The position numbers and the translations under genes were made by a program. Source: an uncultured Mucispirillum sp. (GTDB lineage: Bacteria > Chrysiogenota > Deferribacteres > Deferribacterales > Mucispirillaceae). From it: a stretch of 64,000 nucleotides of DNA. The stretch's first letter is position 1. The number at the start of each line of letters is the position of its first letter. Positions 56,797 to 64,000 of this stretch are shown one piece after another. The stretch lies in assembly GCA_944326705.1 (NCBI GenBank), contig CALVEY010000007.1, positions 22,865 to 86,864 on the forward strand, in the 5' to 3' direction. The notes under the pieces are model-generated. The model saw nothing but the letters and a program-made list of their open reading frames with translations. It had not been told where the DNA came from and did no database searches.

Positions 56797-58020
56797 ATGA
56801 AAAAATTATTACTCTCATGTATGATTGCACTTTTAGCAGTGCCAGCATTTGCAGTAGAGTTTACTTCAGGTGATTTCAAAGCAAACATCTATGGTAATAT
56901 TTATGCAGATGGTTTTTATACTTATTCTTCAAAGGAAGCTACACCACTTTTTTCTTCTTTACAAATGAGTGATGGCCAGCATTCTTTTGGTTCTTATGCT
57001 TTTGTTGGTTCTTCAAATTTTGGTGTTACTATGAGCTACCAAAATATTTCTGGAACTATTGAAGCAGGTCTTGGTGACCCTGTAAGAAAATTCTACTTAA
57101 AATATAATATTAATGGTAAAGCAGACCATTACATATTAGCTGGAAGAGATAACAACATTGCATTTTATAACTATGGTCAAATGTCAAACGATGGTCAGTG
57201 CATGATTGACTATGGTGCACTTGCTAACAAAAGAAGACTGCAGCTCCGTTATGGTATAGGCGGTTTTGAAATGGCTATTATTATGCCACAAATCGGTTTT
57301 GGTTCAGGCGATGATAAAGCTTATACTGACAGCTTAGGTTACATATACAGTATGGATGATGGTACAGGCAATCTTATTAATGTATATGATGAAATCAGTA
57401 CATCAGATTATATGTTCAACTATCTTCCTAGATTAGAACTTGCATATACTATAGCAAATGATAACTTTAACTTTAAAGTATTTGGCTCTTATGGTGCTTA
57501 TATGTATTACAATGATACTGCATCAGCAAATCTTGATTCTTTTAACAAAACAGCTCACATGTTCTATGTAGGTTTTGGCGGTCAAGCTAATTTTGGCAAC
57601 TCATTCCTTAACTATGTAGGCTATTTCGGTCAAAATATGTATCTTTCTAATGCACAAGGTGATTACAGAACTGGTTTTTCAAAAACTGCTTTAAATCCTG
57701 TAAGTCTTGCTTCATCTAATGGTAAATATACTATTGATATTAATGATATTTACAGTGCAGGCGGCTCTATAGGTTATGGCTATAAAGCATTAGATGGTAA
57801 ACTTGTTTCTCAACTTGGTTTAGGTTACAGTGCAAGCTTTGCAAACCACTATACAAATGCTGACCAAAATATTGGTGCATTTATAAATACTCAATATTTT
57901 GTAACAGACTGGTTTTCTATAATTCCAGAAGTTGCACTTCTTTATAATATAGATGGTGCTAATGGTCAAAGTCAAGGCTTTTCTATAGTAGCTGGTTTAG
58001 TTGCAGCTCTTAATTTTTAA
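56797..58020 (+). CDS. Outer-membrane porin-like beta-barrel protein (first copy)
   Basis: A 407-residue outer-membrane protein precursor. It has a Sec signal 'KLLLSCMIALLAVPAFA' (cleaved after residue 19), then a beta-rich sequence with alternating aromatic residues, 'GDFKANIYGNIYADGFYTY' and 'FKVFGSYGAYMYY', ending in a terminal Phe typical of BAM substrates. It starts after TAGGAGG. It is about the size of a 16-strand porin. The neighbour downstream is a paralogue with the same blocks but different loops. Substrate specificity cannot be inferred. Confidence 0.82.
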   Translation: MKKLLLSCMIALLAVPAFAVEFTSGDFKANIYGNIYADGFYTYSSKEATPLFSSLQMSDGQHSFGSYAFVGSSNFGVTMSYQNISGTIEAGLGDPVRKFYLKYNINGKADHYILAGRDNNIAFYNYGQMSNDGQCMIDYGALANKRRLQLRYGIGGFEMAIIMPQIGFGSGDDKAYTDSLGYIYSMDDGTGNLINVYDEISTSDYMFNYLPRLELAYTIANDNFNFKVFGSYGAYMYYNDTASANLDSFNKTAHMFYVGFGGQANFGNSFLNYVGYFGQNMYLSNAQGDYRTGFSKTALNPVSLASSNGKYTIDINDIYSAGGSIGYGYKALDGKLVSQLGLGYSASFANHYTNADQNIGAFINTQYFVTDWFSIIPEVALLYNIDGANGQSQGFSIVAGLVAALNF

Positions 58021-58046
58021 TTTGAGAAATACATTTTAAATATATA

Positions 58047-58075
58047 AAGGGGTAGAGAAATCTATCCCTTTTTTT
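58047..58075 (+). terminator. Terminator after the first porin gene
   Basis: A 10-bp stem with one wobble (58047-58056 with 58061-58070), GAAA loop and a 7-base T run to 58075. Confidence 0.9.
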
Positions 58076-58203
58076 ATAATATTGAAATATAATATCAAAT
58101 AATAATACTTTTTAAGTATTATTTAAAAATATATTTATTTAATAATATTATAAAAAATAATATTTACAATATTGTTTTTATTGAAATTTAATATCAATAA
58201 GTC

Positions 58204-58232
58204 TTGACTTATATGTAATAATAATATATAAA
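58204..58232 (+). promoter_or_regulatory. Sigma-70 promoter of the second porin gene
   Basis: TTGACT (58204-58209), a 17-bp spacer and TATAAA (58227-58232) match the consensus at 10 of 12 positions. It would give a leader of about 45 nt before the porin start at 58284. Confidence 0.7.
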
Positions 58233-58283
58233 GAATTATGGTTTATACCAAAAAAGGATTTCTTTTAGGTTTTAGGAGGTTCA

Positions 58284-59414
58284 ATGAAAAAGGTTTTATT
58301 TTCATTAATTATGGCACTTTTTGCAGTGCCAGTATTTGCCGTAGAATTTGAAAGCGGCGATTTTAAAGCCAATATTTATGGCGAAATATATGGAGATGCT
58401 TTCTACACTTATAGTGAAGGATATGGCGAAAGCTCTAATTCTTTTGGCTCACAAACATTTGTTGGCTCATCTCTTTTAGGTATAGAGCTTAGCTATGGTA
58501 ATGTTTCCGGCACATTTGAAGCAGGTCTTGGGGACCCTGTTAGAAGATACTTTTTAACATACCGTATTGGTGGTTCAGAAGACCATTATTTAGTAGTTGG
58601 TAGAGATACTACTATTGCAGCATATTCTTTTGGTATGGTATCTAACGACTTTCAGGCATTAAATGATTTAGGTACTTTAGCAGATAACAGAAGGCTGCAA
58701 ATTCGTTATGGTCTTAATGGTTTTGAACTTGCAGTGGTTATTCCAAGCTTAGGTGGTGCCTGGAATGCAGATAATACAGATGATACAGGTTATAAATTAG
58801 GTGATGGTGTATCTAACTCTGTATTTAATGTTTTACCTAGGGTAGAATTAGCATATACTTATGCAACTGATGCTTTAGAATTTAAAGTGTTTGGCGCATA
58901 TGGAGCTTATATGTATTCAGATAATAGTAAAATTGCCAGCGATAAAGTGTTTCACTCTTATAATGTAGGTTTTGGCGGTCAGGCTAATTTTGGTAACTCA
59001 TTTTTACAATTTACTGGCTGGTATGGTGCAAACTTAGACTTAATGGATGCATTAAGCAACTATCAAAGCCGTACAGTTTCTATTGACCCATTAAATAATA
59101 AAAAAATCAGCATGTTTTTAGAAAATGGTACAAAAGCAGAAAATATTCAATCTGCAGGTGTTGCAATAGGTTTAGGTCATACATTTAATGAAAAATATAC
59201 TCCACAAATTGGTGTAGGTTATACACTTAACTTTGGTGATGGGTATGAAAAAATGGATGACAGCCTTGGTGCATACTTAAACTGTGTAATTCAAATTAAT
59301 GACTGGTTTGCAATTACTCCAGAAATCGCATACATTAATAAAATGCAGGACAGCTCTGGTGCAAAAGAAGGCTATGACTTTATAGCTGGTGCAATGGCTT
59401 CTGTTGTATTTTAA
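58284..59414 (+). CDS. Outer-membrane porin-like beta-barrel protein (second copy)
   Basis: A 376-residue paralogue of the preceding gene. The signal peptide ('KVLFSLIMALFAVPVFA') and conserved blocks ('ESGDFKANIYGEIYGDAFYTY', read in parts, 'EAGLGDPVRRYF', 'RRLQIRYGLNGFELA', 'GFGGQANFGNSFLQ') line up with the first copy, and the C-terminal Phe is kept. It lacks the roughly 20-residue insertions seen in loops of the first copy (around residues 48-60 and 172-195 there). TTTTAGGAGG precedes the ATG. It has separate promoter and terminator, so the two copies can be expressed independently. Confidence 0.82.
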   Translation: MKKVLFSLIMALFAVPVFAVEFESGDFKANIYGEIYGDAFYTYSEGYGESSNSFGSQTFVGSSLLGIELSYGNVSGTFEAGLGDPVRRYFLTYRIGGSEDHYLVVGRDTTIAAYSFGMVSNDFQALNDLGTLADNRRLQIRYGLNGFELAVVIPSLGGAWNADNTDDTGYKLGDGVSNSVFNVLPRVELAYTYATDALEFKVFGAYGAYMYSDNSKIASDKVFHSYNVGFGGQANFGNSFLQFTGWYGANLDLMDALSNYQSRTVSIDPLNNKKISMFLENGTKAENIQSAGVAIGLGHTFNEKYTPQIGVGYTLNFGDGYEKMDDSLGAYLNCVIQINDWFAITPEIAYINKMQDSSGAKEGYDFIAGAMASVVF

Positions 59415-59451
59415 TAAGCTGATAAATATCTGATTTAGTACAGTTAAAACG

Positions 59452-59476
59452 GAGCGGGTTAATCCCCGCTCTTTTT
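59452..59476 (+). terminator. Terminator after the second porin gene
   Basis: GC-rich 7-bp stem (59452-59458 with 59465-59471, GAGCGGG/CCCGCTC), 6-nt loop and TTTTT to 59476. Confidence 0.9.
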
Positions 59477-59956
59477 ATATGTATATTTTTATTTTCAGTA
59501 TCATATATATTTTGTTTCTTATAATAGCAGTTTAATTTTTTATAGATAATTTTAATCATATATTAACAGGTAAAATATTATTATTTCATTATAATGCTGC
59601 TGTTTTAATTATTATATTCCATTATATTATGATATATGAGCACAGTGGCAGAAGATTATAAAATATATCTTAAAATATAATGTGTGCAATTCTAAATAAT
59701 AATATTTTGATAATTATATTATACCAGATTTCTACAATAAATATGAATATTATAATAATATAAATCATAATACTTCATAAGCAAGTATTTTAATTCTAAT
59801 ATTTTATAAATTACAGATGTTTAAATAAGATAATTAATGATATTAAACATAAAAATTATGATTATTTTTAATACTATTATTGATTTTATTAATAATTATG
59901 AGTAAATAAACAAGACAGGTTACTAATATATAAAACAGGTTATTTTAAATATAAAA
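59477..59956. other. AT-rich intergenic region between convergent genes
   Basis: About 480 bp between the second porin and nrdJ terminators. It is extremely AT-rich with scattered short repeats. No reading frame with a ribosome-binding site, tRNA or convincing structured RNA was seen. It may be decayed DNA. Confidence 0.5.
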
Positions 59957-59982
59957 AAGGGCAGGTAAGAAAACCTGCCCTT
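59957..59982 (-). terminator. Terminator after nrdJ
   Basis: Perfect 10-bp stem (59957-59966 with 59973-59982, core GGGCAGG) and a 6-nt loop. On the minus strand a run of six T residues follows. It lies 22 bp after the nrdJ stop. Confidence 0.9.
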
Positions 59983-60004
59983 AACTAATATATATTTTTT
60001 ATAT

Positions 60005-62296
60005 TTAGCTGCATTTAGAATAGCCGCATGACTGGCATGTAAGGCATCCTTCAATATATTCAACTGGAGCACCACATTCAGGGCATGCACCATTTGACAT
60101 AACTTGTTTACCAGCTTTTTTATCAATATCAGCAAGAAGAGAATCTACAGTAATGCTGTCATTTCTCACAACCTGCACATTTAACGGGTTATTTATAGCT
60201 TCTTCTAAAGCTTTACCTACAGCATCTGCACATGAAAGTATTCTTTGAGAGCCAAATCCATGTGGAGTGTGGCATGAAATACCTTTAAGCTGTCTGATAA
60301 TAAATTCAGGCTCAACACCACTTCTTAAGTTAAGAGAAATTAATCTTCCAATAGCTTCTGCCTGACTTTGAGCACATCCACCAGCTTTACCGATACTTGT
60401 AAATACTTCAAAAACTTTACCGTCTACATCCTGGTTAATTGTTACATACATTTTGCCGCAGCCTGTAGTTTTTTCAATAGTTTTGCCTATTAATATAGCA
60501 GGGCGTTCTTTTGGTTTAGCAGGCACTGTAACAACAGTTTCTACAGGTTTTTCTTCTTTAACAGAGCCAATATTTAATACCTGTCCAGAGCGGCTGCCGT
60601 CTCTGTATATTGTAATACCTTTACAGCCTAAATCATAAGCCAGCATATAGGCTTTTTCTACATCTTCAATAGTTGCACTGTTTTGAAAGTTTACTGTTTT
60701 ACTAACAGCATTATCTGTATATTTTTGGAAAGCAGCCTGCATTTTAACATGCCATACTGGTTCTATTTCATGAGAAGTAACAAATACTTTTCTAATATCT
60801 TCTGGCACTTCTGTTAAGTTGTGAGCATTGCCAGCTTCAGCTAATTTATTCATTAAACTTTCAGAATAGAATTTACCTTCATGAGCTTTTTCTAAAAAGT
60901 ATGGGTTAACTTCTGGAAGTTTATTGTTATCCATAACATTTCTATAATATGCAAGTGCAAAATACGGTTCAATACCACTTGATGCTCCAGCAATAATAGA
61001 GATTGTTCCTGTTGGTGCAATAGTTGTAATAGTTGCATTACGCATAGCTTTAAATCCAAGTCCTGGATAGATACTTTTATCAAATCCTGGGAAGCTGCCA
61101 CGCTGTTCTGCAAGCTCTACACTCATTTTTCTTCCTTCATCTCTGATAAATTTCATAACTTCTTCAGCAAGTGATATAGCTTTATCAGAATTATAAGGAA
61201 TGTTTAACATAACAAGCATATCGGCCCAGCCCATAATACCAAGACCGATTTTCCTGTTTTTCTTAGTCATTTCATCTATCTGCTTAATAGGGTAGTTATT
61301 CATTTCAATAACATTATCTAAAAAGCGGACAGCTATACGGCATGTATTTCTTAAATCATCCCAGTCTATTTTGCCATTTTTAACAAACTGCACCAGGTTA
61401 ATAGAGCCTAAGTTACATGATTCATAAGGAAGCAGCGGCTGTTCACCACATGGGTTTGTACTTTCCATTTCACCTTCAGCAGGTGTAGGGTTTGCATTAT
61501 TTATTCTGTCTAAGAATATAATACCTGGGTCGCCGCCTTCCCATGCTAGTCTAACCATTTCATTAAATACTTCTTTGGCATTTTTAGAGCCAGTTTTTTT
61601 ACGGTCTCTAGGAGTAAGTAAATCATAATCTGTGCCGTTTTTAACACTTTTCATAAATTCTTCTGTAATACCAACAGAAAGATTAAAGTTAGTTAATTTA
61701 GTTTTATCCTGTTTAGCATAGATAAATTCTATAATATCTGGATGGTCTACACGAAGGATACCCATATTAGCACCACGGCGCATGCCGCCTTGTTTGATTG
61801 TTTCTGTAGCAGCATCAAATACAGACATAAAAGAAACAGGACCAGAAGAAACACCTTTTGTTGTTTTTACAGAATCATCTTTTGGACGAAGTCTTGAAAA
61901 AGAAAATCCTGTTCCGCCACCAGATTTATGAATTAAAGCAGTATATTTTACAGCTTCAAAAATACCTTCTAATGAGTCTTCAACAGGTAATACAAAACAT
62001 GCAGATAACTGTTGGAGTGCATTACCAGCATTCATTAAAGTAGGTGAGTTTGGTAAAAATTTTAATGAAGCCATTTGAGTATAGAAAATATCAGCAACAG
62101 AATCAACGTCTGCGTTAGAATCAAATTTTAATTCTGCCTCTGCAATATTTTTTGCTACTCTGATAAATAAATCTTTTGGGGTTTCTACCTGCCCAGATTC
62201 CTTTTTACGAAGGTAACGCTTTTTCAATACAGTAACAGAGTTAGCCAATAATACAGGCTCTGCTTGAAAAAGTTGTTTATTACTATTTGAAGCCAT
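60005..62296 (-). CDS. nrdJ: Adenosylcobalamin-dependent (class II) ribonucleotide reductase
   Basis: Makes deoxyribonucleotides using coenzyme B12, with or without oxygen. The 763-residue protein has the family blocks 'PNSPTLMNAG', 'GGGTGFSFSRLRP', 'GGMRRGANMGIL', the catalytic 'STNPCGEQPLLPYESCNLGSINL' (NxCxE site, in two parts) and 'APTGTISIIAGASSGIEP'. The C-terminal 'TTGCGKMYVTIN' domain and a final Cys-rich CxxC...CxxCxxxxC tail likely regenerate the active-site disulfide. AGGAG precedes the ATG. I saw no cobalamin riboswitch in the 154 bp upstream. A nearby intact class I or III enzyme is not in the window. Confidence 0.96.
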   Translation of the reverse strand: MASNSNKQLFQAEPVLLANSVTVLKKRYLRKKESGQVETPKDLFIRVAKNIAEAELKFDSNADVDSVADIFYTQMASLKFLPNSPTLMNAGNALQQLSACFVLPVEDSLEGIFEAVKYTALIHKSGGGTGFSFSRLRPKDDSVKTTKGVSSGPVSFMSVFDAATETIKQGGMRRGANMGILRVDHPDIIEFIYAKQDKTKLTNFNLSVGITEEFMKSVKNGTDYDLLTPRDRKKTGSKNAKEVFNEMVRLAWEGGDPGIIFLDRINNANPTPAEGEMESTNPCGEQPLLPYESCNLGSINLVQFVKNGKIDWDDLRNTCRIAVRFLDNVIEMNNYPIKQIDEMTKKNRKIGLGIMGWADMLVMLNIPYNSDKAISLAEEVMKFIRDEGRKMSVELAEQRGSFPGFDKSIYPGLGFKAMRNATITTIAPTGTISIIAGASSGIEPYFALAYYRNVMDNNKLPEVNPYFLEKAHEGKFYSESLMNKLAEAGNAHNLTEVPEDIRKVFVTSHEIEPVWHVKMQAAFQKYTDNAVSKTVNFQNSATIEDVEKAYMLAYDLGCKGITIYRDGSRSGQVLNIGSVKEEKPVETVVTVPAKPKERPAILIGKTIEKTTGCGKMYVTINQDVDGKVFEVFTSIGKAGGCAQSQAEAIGRLISLNLRSGVEPEFIIRQLKGISCHTPHGFGSQRILSCADAVGKALEEAINNPLNVQVVRNDSITVDSLLADIDKKAGKQVMSNGACPECGAPVEYIEGCLTCQSCGYSKCS

Positions 62297-62379
62297 ATTT
62301 ACTCCTAGAAAATATAAATTAGAGTGTTATATTATCAGAGATTTCAAACTAATCAAGAGAAAATATTTTAAAATTTTAT

Positions 62380-62419
62380 AAGTGCTTGTATTCTTTAATA
62401 AAAAAAATTCCAAGCACTT
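62380..62419 (-). terminator. Possible terminator after the ornithine-cyclodeaminase-family gene
   Basis: Nine-bp arms (62380-62388 and 62411-62419) enclose a 22-nt AT-rich loop between the cyclodeaminase-family stop and nrdJ. The large loop and mixed downstream tract make it a weak candidate. Confidence 0.4.
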
Positions 62420-62450
62420 ATTTTATGAATTTTTTATGAATATTTTTAAT

Positions 62451-63410
62451 TTAAAAAGGTAAGATTGTGCCTAAATTTTCAGCAACTGCTTTTCTGTATA
62501 TAAATTCAGCACATATTATATCCTGCAGTCCCATACCTTGAGATTGAAATACAGTTATCCCGTTTTCAGAAAGTCTTCCTTTACGGTATCCACATGTAAT
62601 TTCTCCAAGTTCTAAAATAGAATTCCAGTGCAGTCTTCCTTTTTCAAGAGATGGCAGAATATCACCACATTCAATTGCTGCAACATCTTTATTATCTACA
62701 GCTAAAACTTCGGCAGCTTCTAATGTTTTTTCTGGAACTTCAGCTCTTATTAAAGCATTTGAGCCTGCAGCATTAATATGCACTCCATTTGGATTAAGCA
62801 TTGTATGGTCAAATAAAGGCTTAACAGATGTTGTGATAGTAATAATTGTATCTGCTTTTGGTAAATCTTCTTCAATATTTAAAGTTGGGATTATTTCAAT
62901 ATTTAAAGATTTACTCATTTTTTCAGCAAAAGCAGCTGCATTTTCTATTTTTCTAGTAGCAGCATAAACTTTCTTTAAAGGTGTAGTTTTGTGGACTGCT
63001 TCAAGCTGTGCTTCTGCCTGAAACCCGCCGCCAAAGATAAATGCTGTATTTGTATCTTTTTTAGACATATATTTTGATGCTATACCACTTGCAGCACCAG
63101 TTCTAAGCCTGCCTATTTCATTAGCATCAATAATGGCAAGAGGGCTGCCATTTTCAGCATCATATAAGTGCACTTTAAAAATAAGCCCTGCACGAAAAGA
63201 TGTATATGCTTTAAACCCTATAACACCTTTATATGGAACTGCACCAGGAAGCATATGTAATGCTCCCTTACGAATTCTCATTCTCTGGCGTGTCATATTA
63301 AATGATTTACCTTCTGAGTAACTTGAAAATGCTTCTTCAACTAATTTTAATGCGTCATCCATATTAATAAGAGAAGCAGCAGTTTGTTCATCTATATATA
63401 AAGCACTCAT
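62451..63410 (-). CDS. Ornithine cyclodeaminase/mu-crystallin family protein
   Basis: NAD(P)-dependent enzyme of 319 residues. The substrate-binding N-terminal half ('HMLPGAVPYKGVIGFKAY') and the Rossmann motif 'FIFGGGFQAEAQLEAV' (family G.G.QA..H.EA) are clear, with 'NAAGSN' later. Family members include ornithine cyclodeaminase, alanine dehydrogenase, lysine cyclodeaminase and N-[(2S)-2-amino-2-carboxyethyl]-glutamate dehydrogenase, so the substrate is not assigned. AAGGAG precedes the ATG. It is transcribed away from the window end, downstream of the Rrf2 gene. Confidence 0.85.
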   Translation of the reverse strand: MSALYIDEQTAASLINMDDALKLVEEAFSSYSEGKSFNMTRQRMRIRKGALHMLPGAVPYKGVIGFKAYTSFRAGLIFKVHLYDAENGSPLAIIDANEIGRLRTGAASGIASKYMSKKDTNTAFIFGGGFQAEAQLEAVHKTTPLKKVYAATRKIENAAAFAEKMSKSLNIEIIPTLNIEEDLPKADTIITITTSVKPLFDHTMLNPNGVHINAAGSNALIRAEVPEKTLEAAEVLAVDNKDVAAIECGDILPSLEKGRLHWNSILELGEITCGYRKGRLSENGITVFQSQGMGLQDIICAEFIYRKAVAENLGTILPF

Positions 63411-63439
63411 AGCAATACTCCTTAATTATGTTTATATAT

Positions 63440-63850
63440 TTATTGTGGGCAGCCTTCAGATATATCTGCTAATGAATATTTTTTAAGTTTTTCTACTAAA
63501 GCAGACTAAACATCTTTCCACATTTTATGAGCACAGCATGACTGGTCAAAACAGCACCCAACTTGTTCATCAAGGCAGTTATTAATATTTAATGGACCAT
63601 CAACGGCAACAATCACATCATATATGCAGATATTTTTAGGTTCTTTTCCAAGTCTAAAACCACCTTTTTTACCTCTTTCACTAACAAGAATATCTGATTT
63701 TGCAAGACTTTGAAGTATTTTACCTAAAAAACTGTCAGGTACATTACAAGCCTTAGCAATGTCAGAACGCATAAATGCTGTTCCCATAGGTGATTGAGCC
63801 ATATAAACTAAAGCTCTAATAGTGTAATCACATGCGCGTGTTATTTTCAT
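63440..63850 (-). pseudogene. Rrf2/IscR-family regulator interrupted by in-frame TAG
   Basis: An Rrf2-type winged-helix regulator. From the ATG at 63850 (AAAAGGATTTTAT before it) the frame reads 'MKITRACDYTIRALVYMAQ', the helix-turn-helix and wing ('SFLGKILQSLAKSDILVSER', 'GKKGGFRLGKEP') and five cysteines (92, 99, 100, 105, 106) that could bind an iron-sulfur cluster. It meets TAG at 63506-63508 after 114 residues. Beyond the TAG the same frame continues with 22 codons reading 'SALVEKLKKYSLADISEGCPQ' to TAA at 63440-63442, the usual Rrf2 C-terminal helix. Readthrough would give 136 residues. It may be a recent nonsense mutation (CAG to TAG), a sequencing error, or a functional shortened protein. 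Confidence 0.75.
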
Positions 63851-63934
63851 ATAAAATCCTTTTAATTTAATATTTACAGTCATTAATATAATATAATTAT
63901 ATTTTAATATCAATAGATTTATTTACTGCTTAAC

Positions 63935-64000
63935 CCCCATTTTTTTACAATAATACTAATAACTATATAATAATTAAAATAAAATATTTACTAGAATTAA
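63935..64000. repeat. Partial copy of the MITE-like element end
   Basis: From 63935 to 63975 the sequence matches 56280-56320, the left inner end of the MITE-like element, at 34 of 41 positions by eye, starting with CCCCATTTTTTT and including TATAACTAT-type text (ATAACTAT in both). The outer GGGGGTAC half of the palindrome is absent here. The copy runs off the window, so its size is unknown. Confidence 0.45.

Noticed and set aside
62297..62450. Cobalamin riboswitch upstream of nrdJ
   Set aside because: The 154-bp gap is short and AT-rich and shows no B12-box-like sequence.

Overview
The window is about 64 kb of AT-rich chromosome from a diderm bacterium. It carries Kdo/LPS-transport genes (kdsB, kdsD, lptC, lptA, lptB), outer-membrane porin-like barrels, sigma-54, a class II (B12-dependent) ribonucleotide reductase and a periplasmic flavocytochrome c sulfide dehydrogenase. 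Together with the low GC and the rpoN-hpf-rapZ-PTS order, this suggests an anaerobic or microaerobic, possibly gut-associated member of the Deferribacterota (Mucispirillum-like). That assignment is inference from gene content; no rRNA or other taxonomic marker is in the window. Most of the window is housekeeping DNA in long, tightly packed plus-strand operons.

Layout. (1) 1-9.3 kb: DUF465 protein, metK, ahcY, a dihydrolipoamide-dehydrogenase-like flavoprotein, plsC, folK, hisS, aspS, then a LysM lipoprotein with its own promoter and terminator. (2) 9.3-10.5 kb: a LOG-family gene convergent with mobB. (3) 10.5-29.8 kb: one near-continuous run, dinG-pgi-tilS-hpt-ftsH-folP-cdaA-cdaR-glmM-pdxJ-acpS-kdsB-pyrG-kdsD-lptC-lptA-lptB-rpoN-hpf. 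It joins folate, c-di-AMP, peptidoglycan precursor, CMP-Kdo and LPS-export functions. (4) 29.9-35.0 kb: rapZ and a full mannose-type PTS (EIIA, EIIB, EIIC, EIID, HPr, EI). (5) 35.1-40.0 kb: an HlyD/two-ATPase/two-permease ABC exporter behind a consensus sigma-70 promoter. (6) 40-47 kb: TfoX-N protein, ferredoxin-nitroreductase, glycosyltransferase, queE, a small coiled-coil gene, zapA, a 6S RNA, rarA, 5-formyltetrahydrofolate cyclo-ligase and rny. (7) 47-55 kb: group-2 sigma factor, fccA-fccB, mgtE, recO, lysS. (8) 54.4-64 kb: two poorly conserved genes that look like catalytically dead enzyme folds, a MITE-like insertion, two paralogous porins, nrdJ, an ornithine-cyclodeaminase-family gene and an Rrf2 regulator interrupted by an in-frame TAG.

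The most notable signals are as follows. The CTP synthase has lost its glutaminase nucleophile (Ser379), its catalytic His (Cys507) and an oxyanion-loop Gly (Ala351). A dihydrolipoamide-dehydrogenase paralogue lacks the redox disulfide and the active-site His. The HPr has His where the regulatory Ser46 normally sits. A 433-bp element with 20-bp terminal inverted repeats and a 10-bp flanking duplication lies just upstream of a porin promoter, and a related end appears at the right edge of the window. The Rrf2 gene reads on in frame past an amber codon into a family-like C-terminus. No CRISPR array, prophage, tRNA, rRNA or transposase gene was seen.
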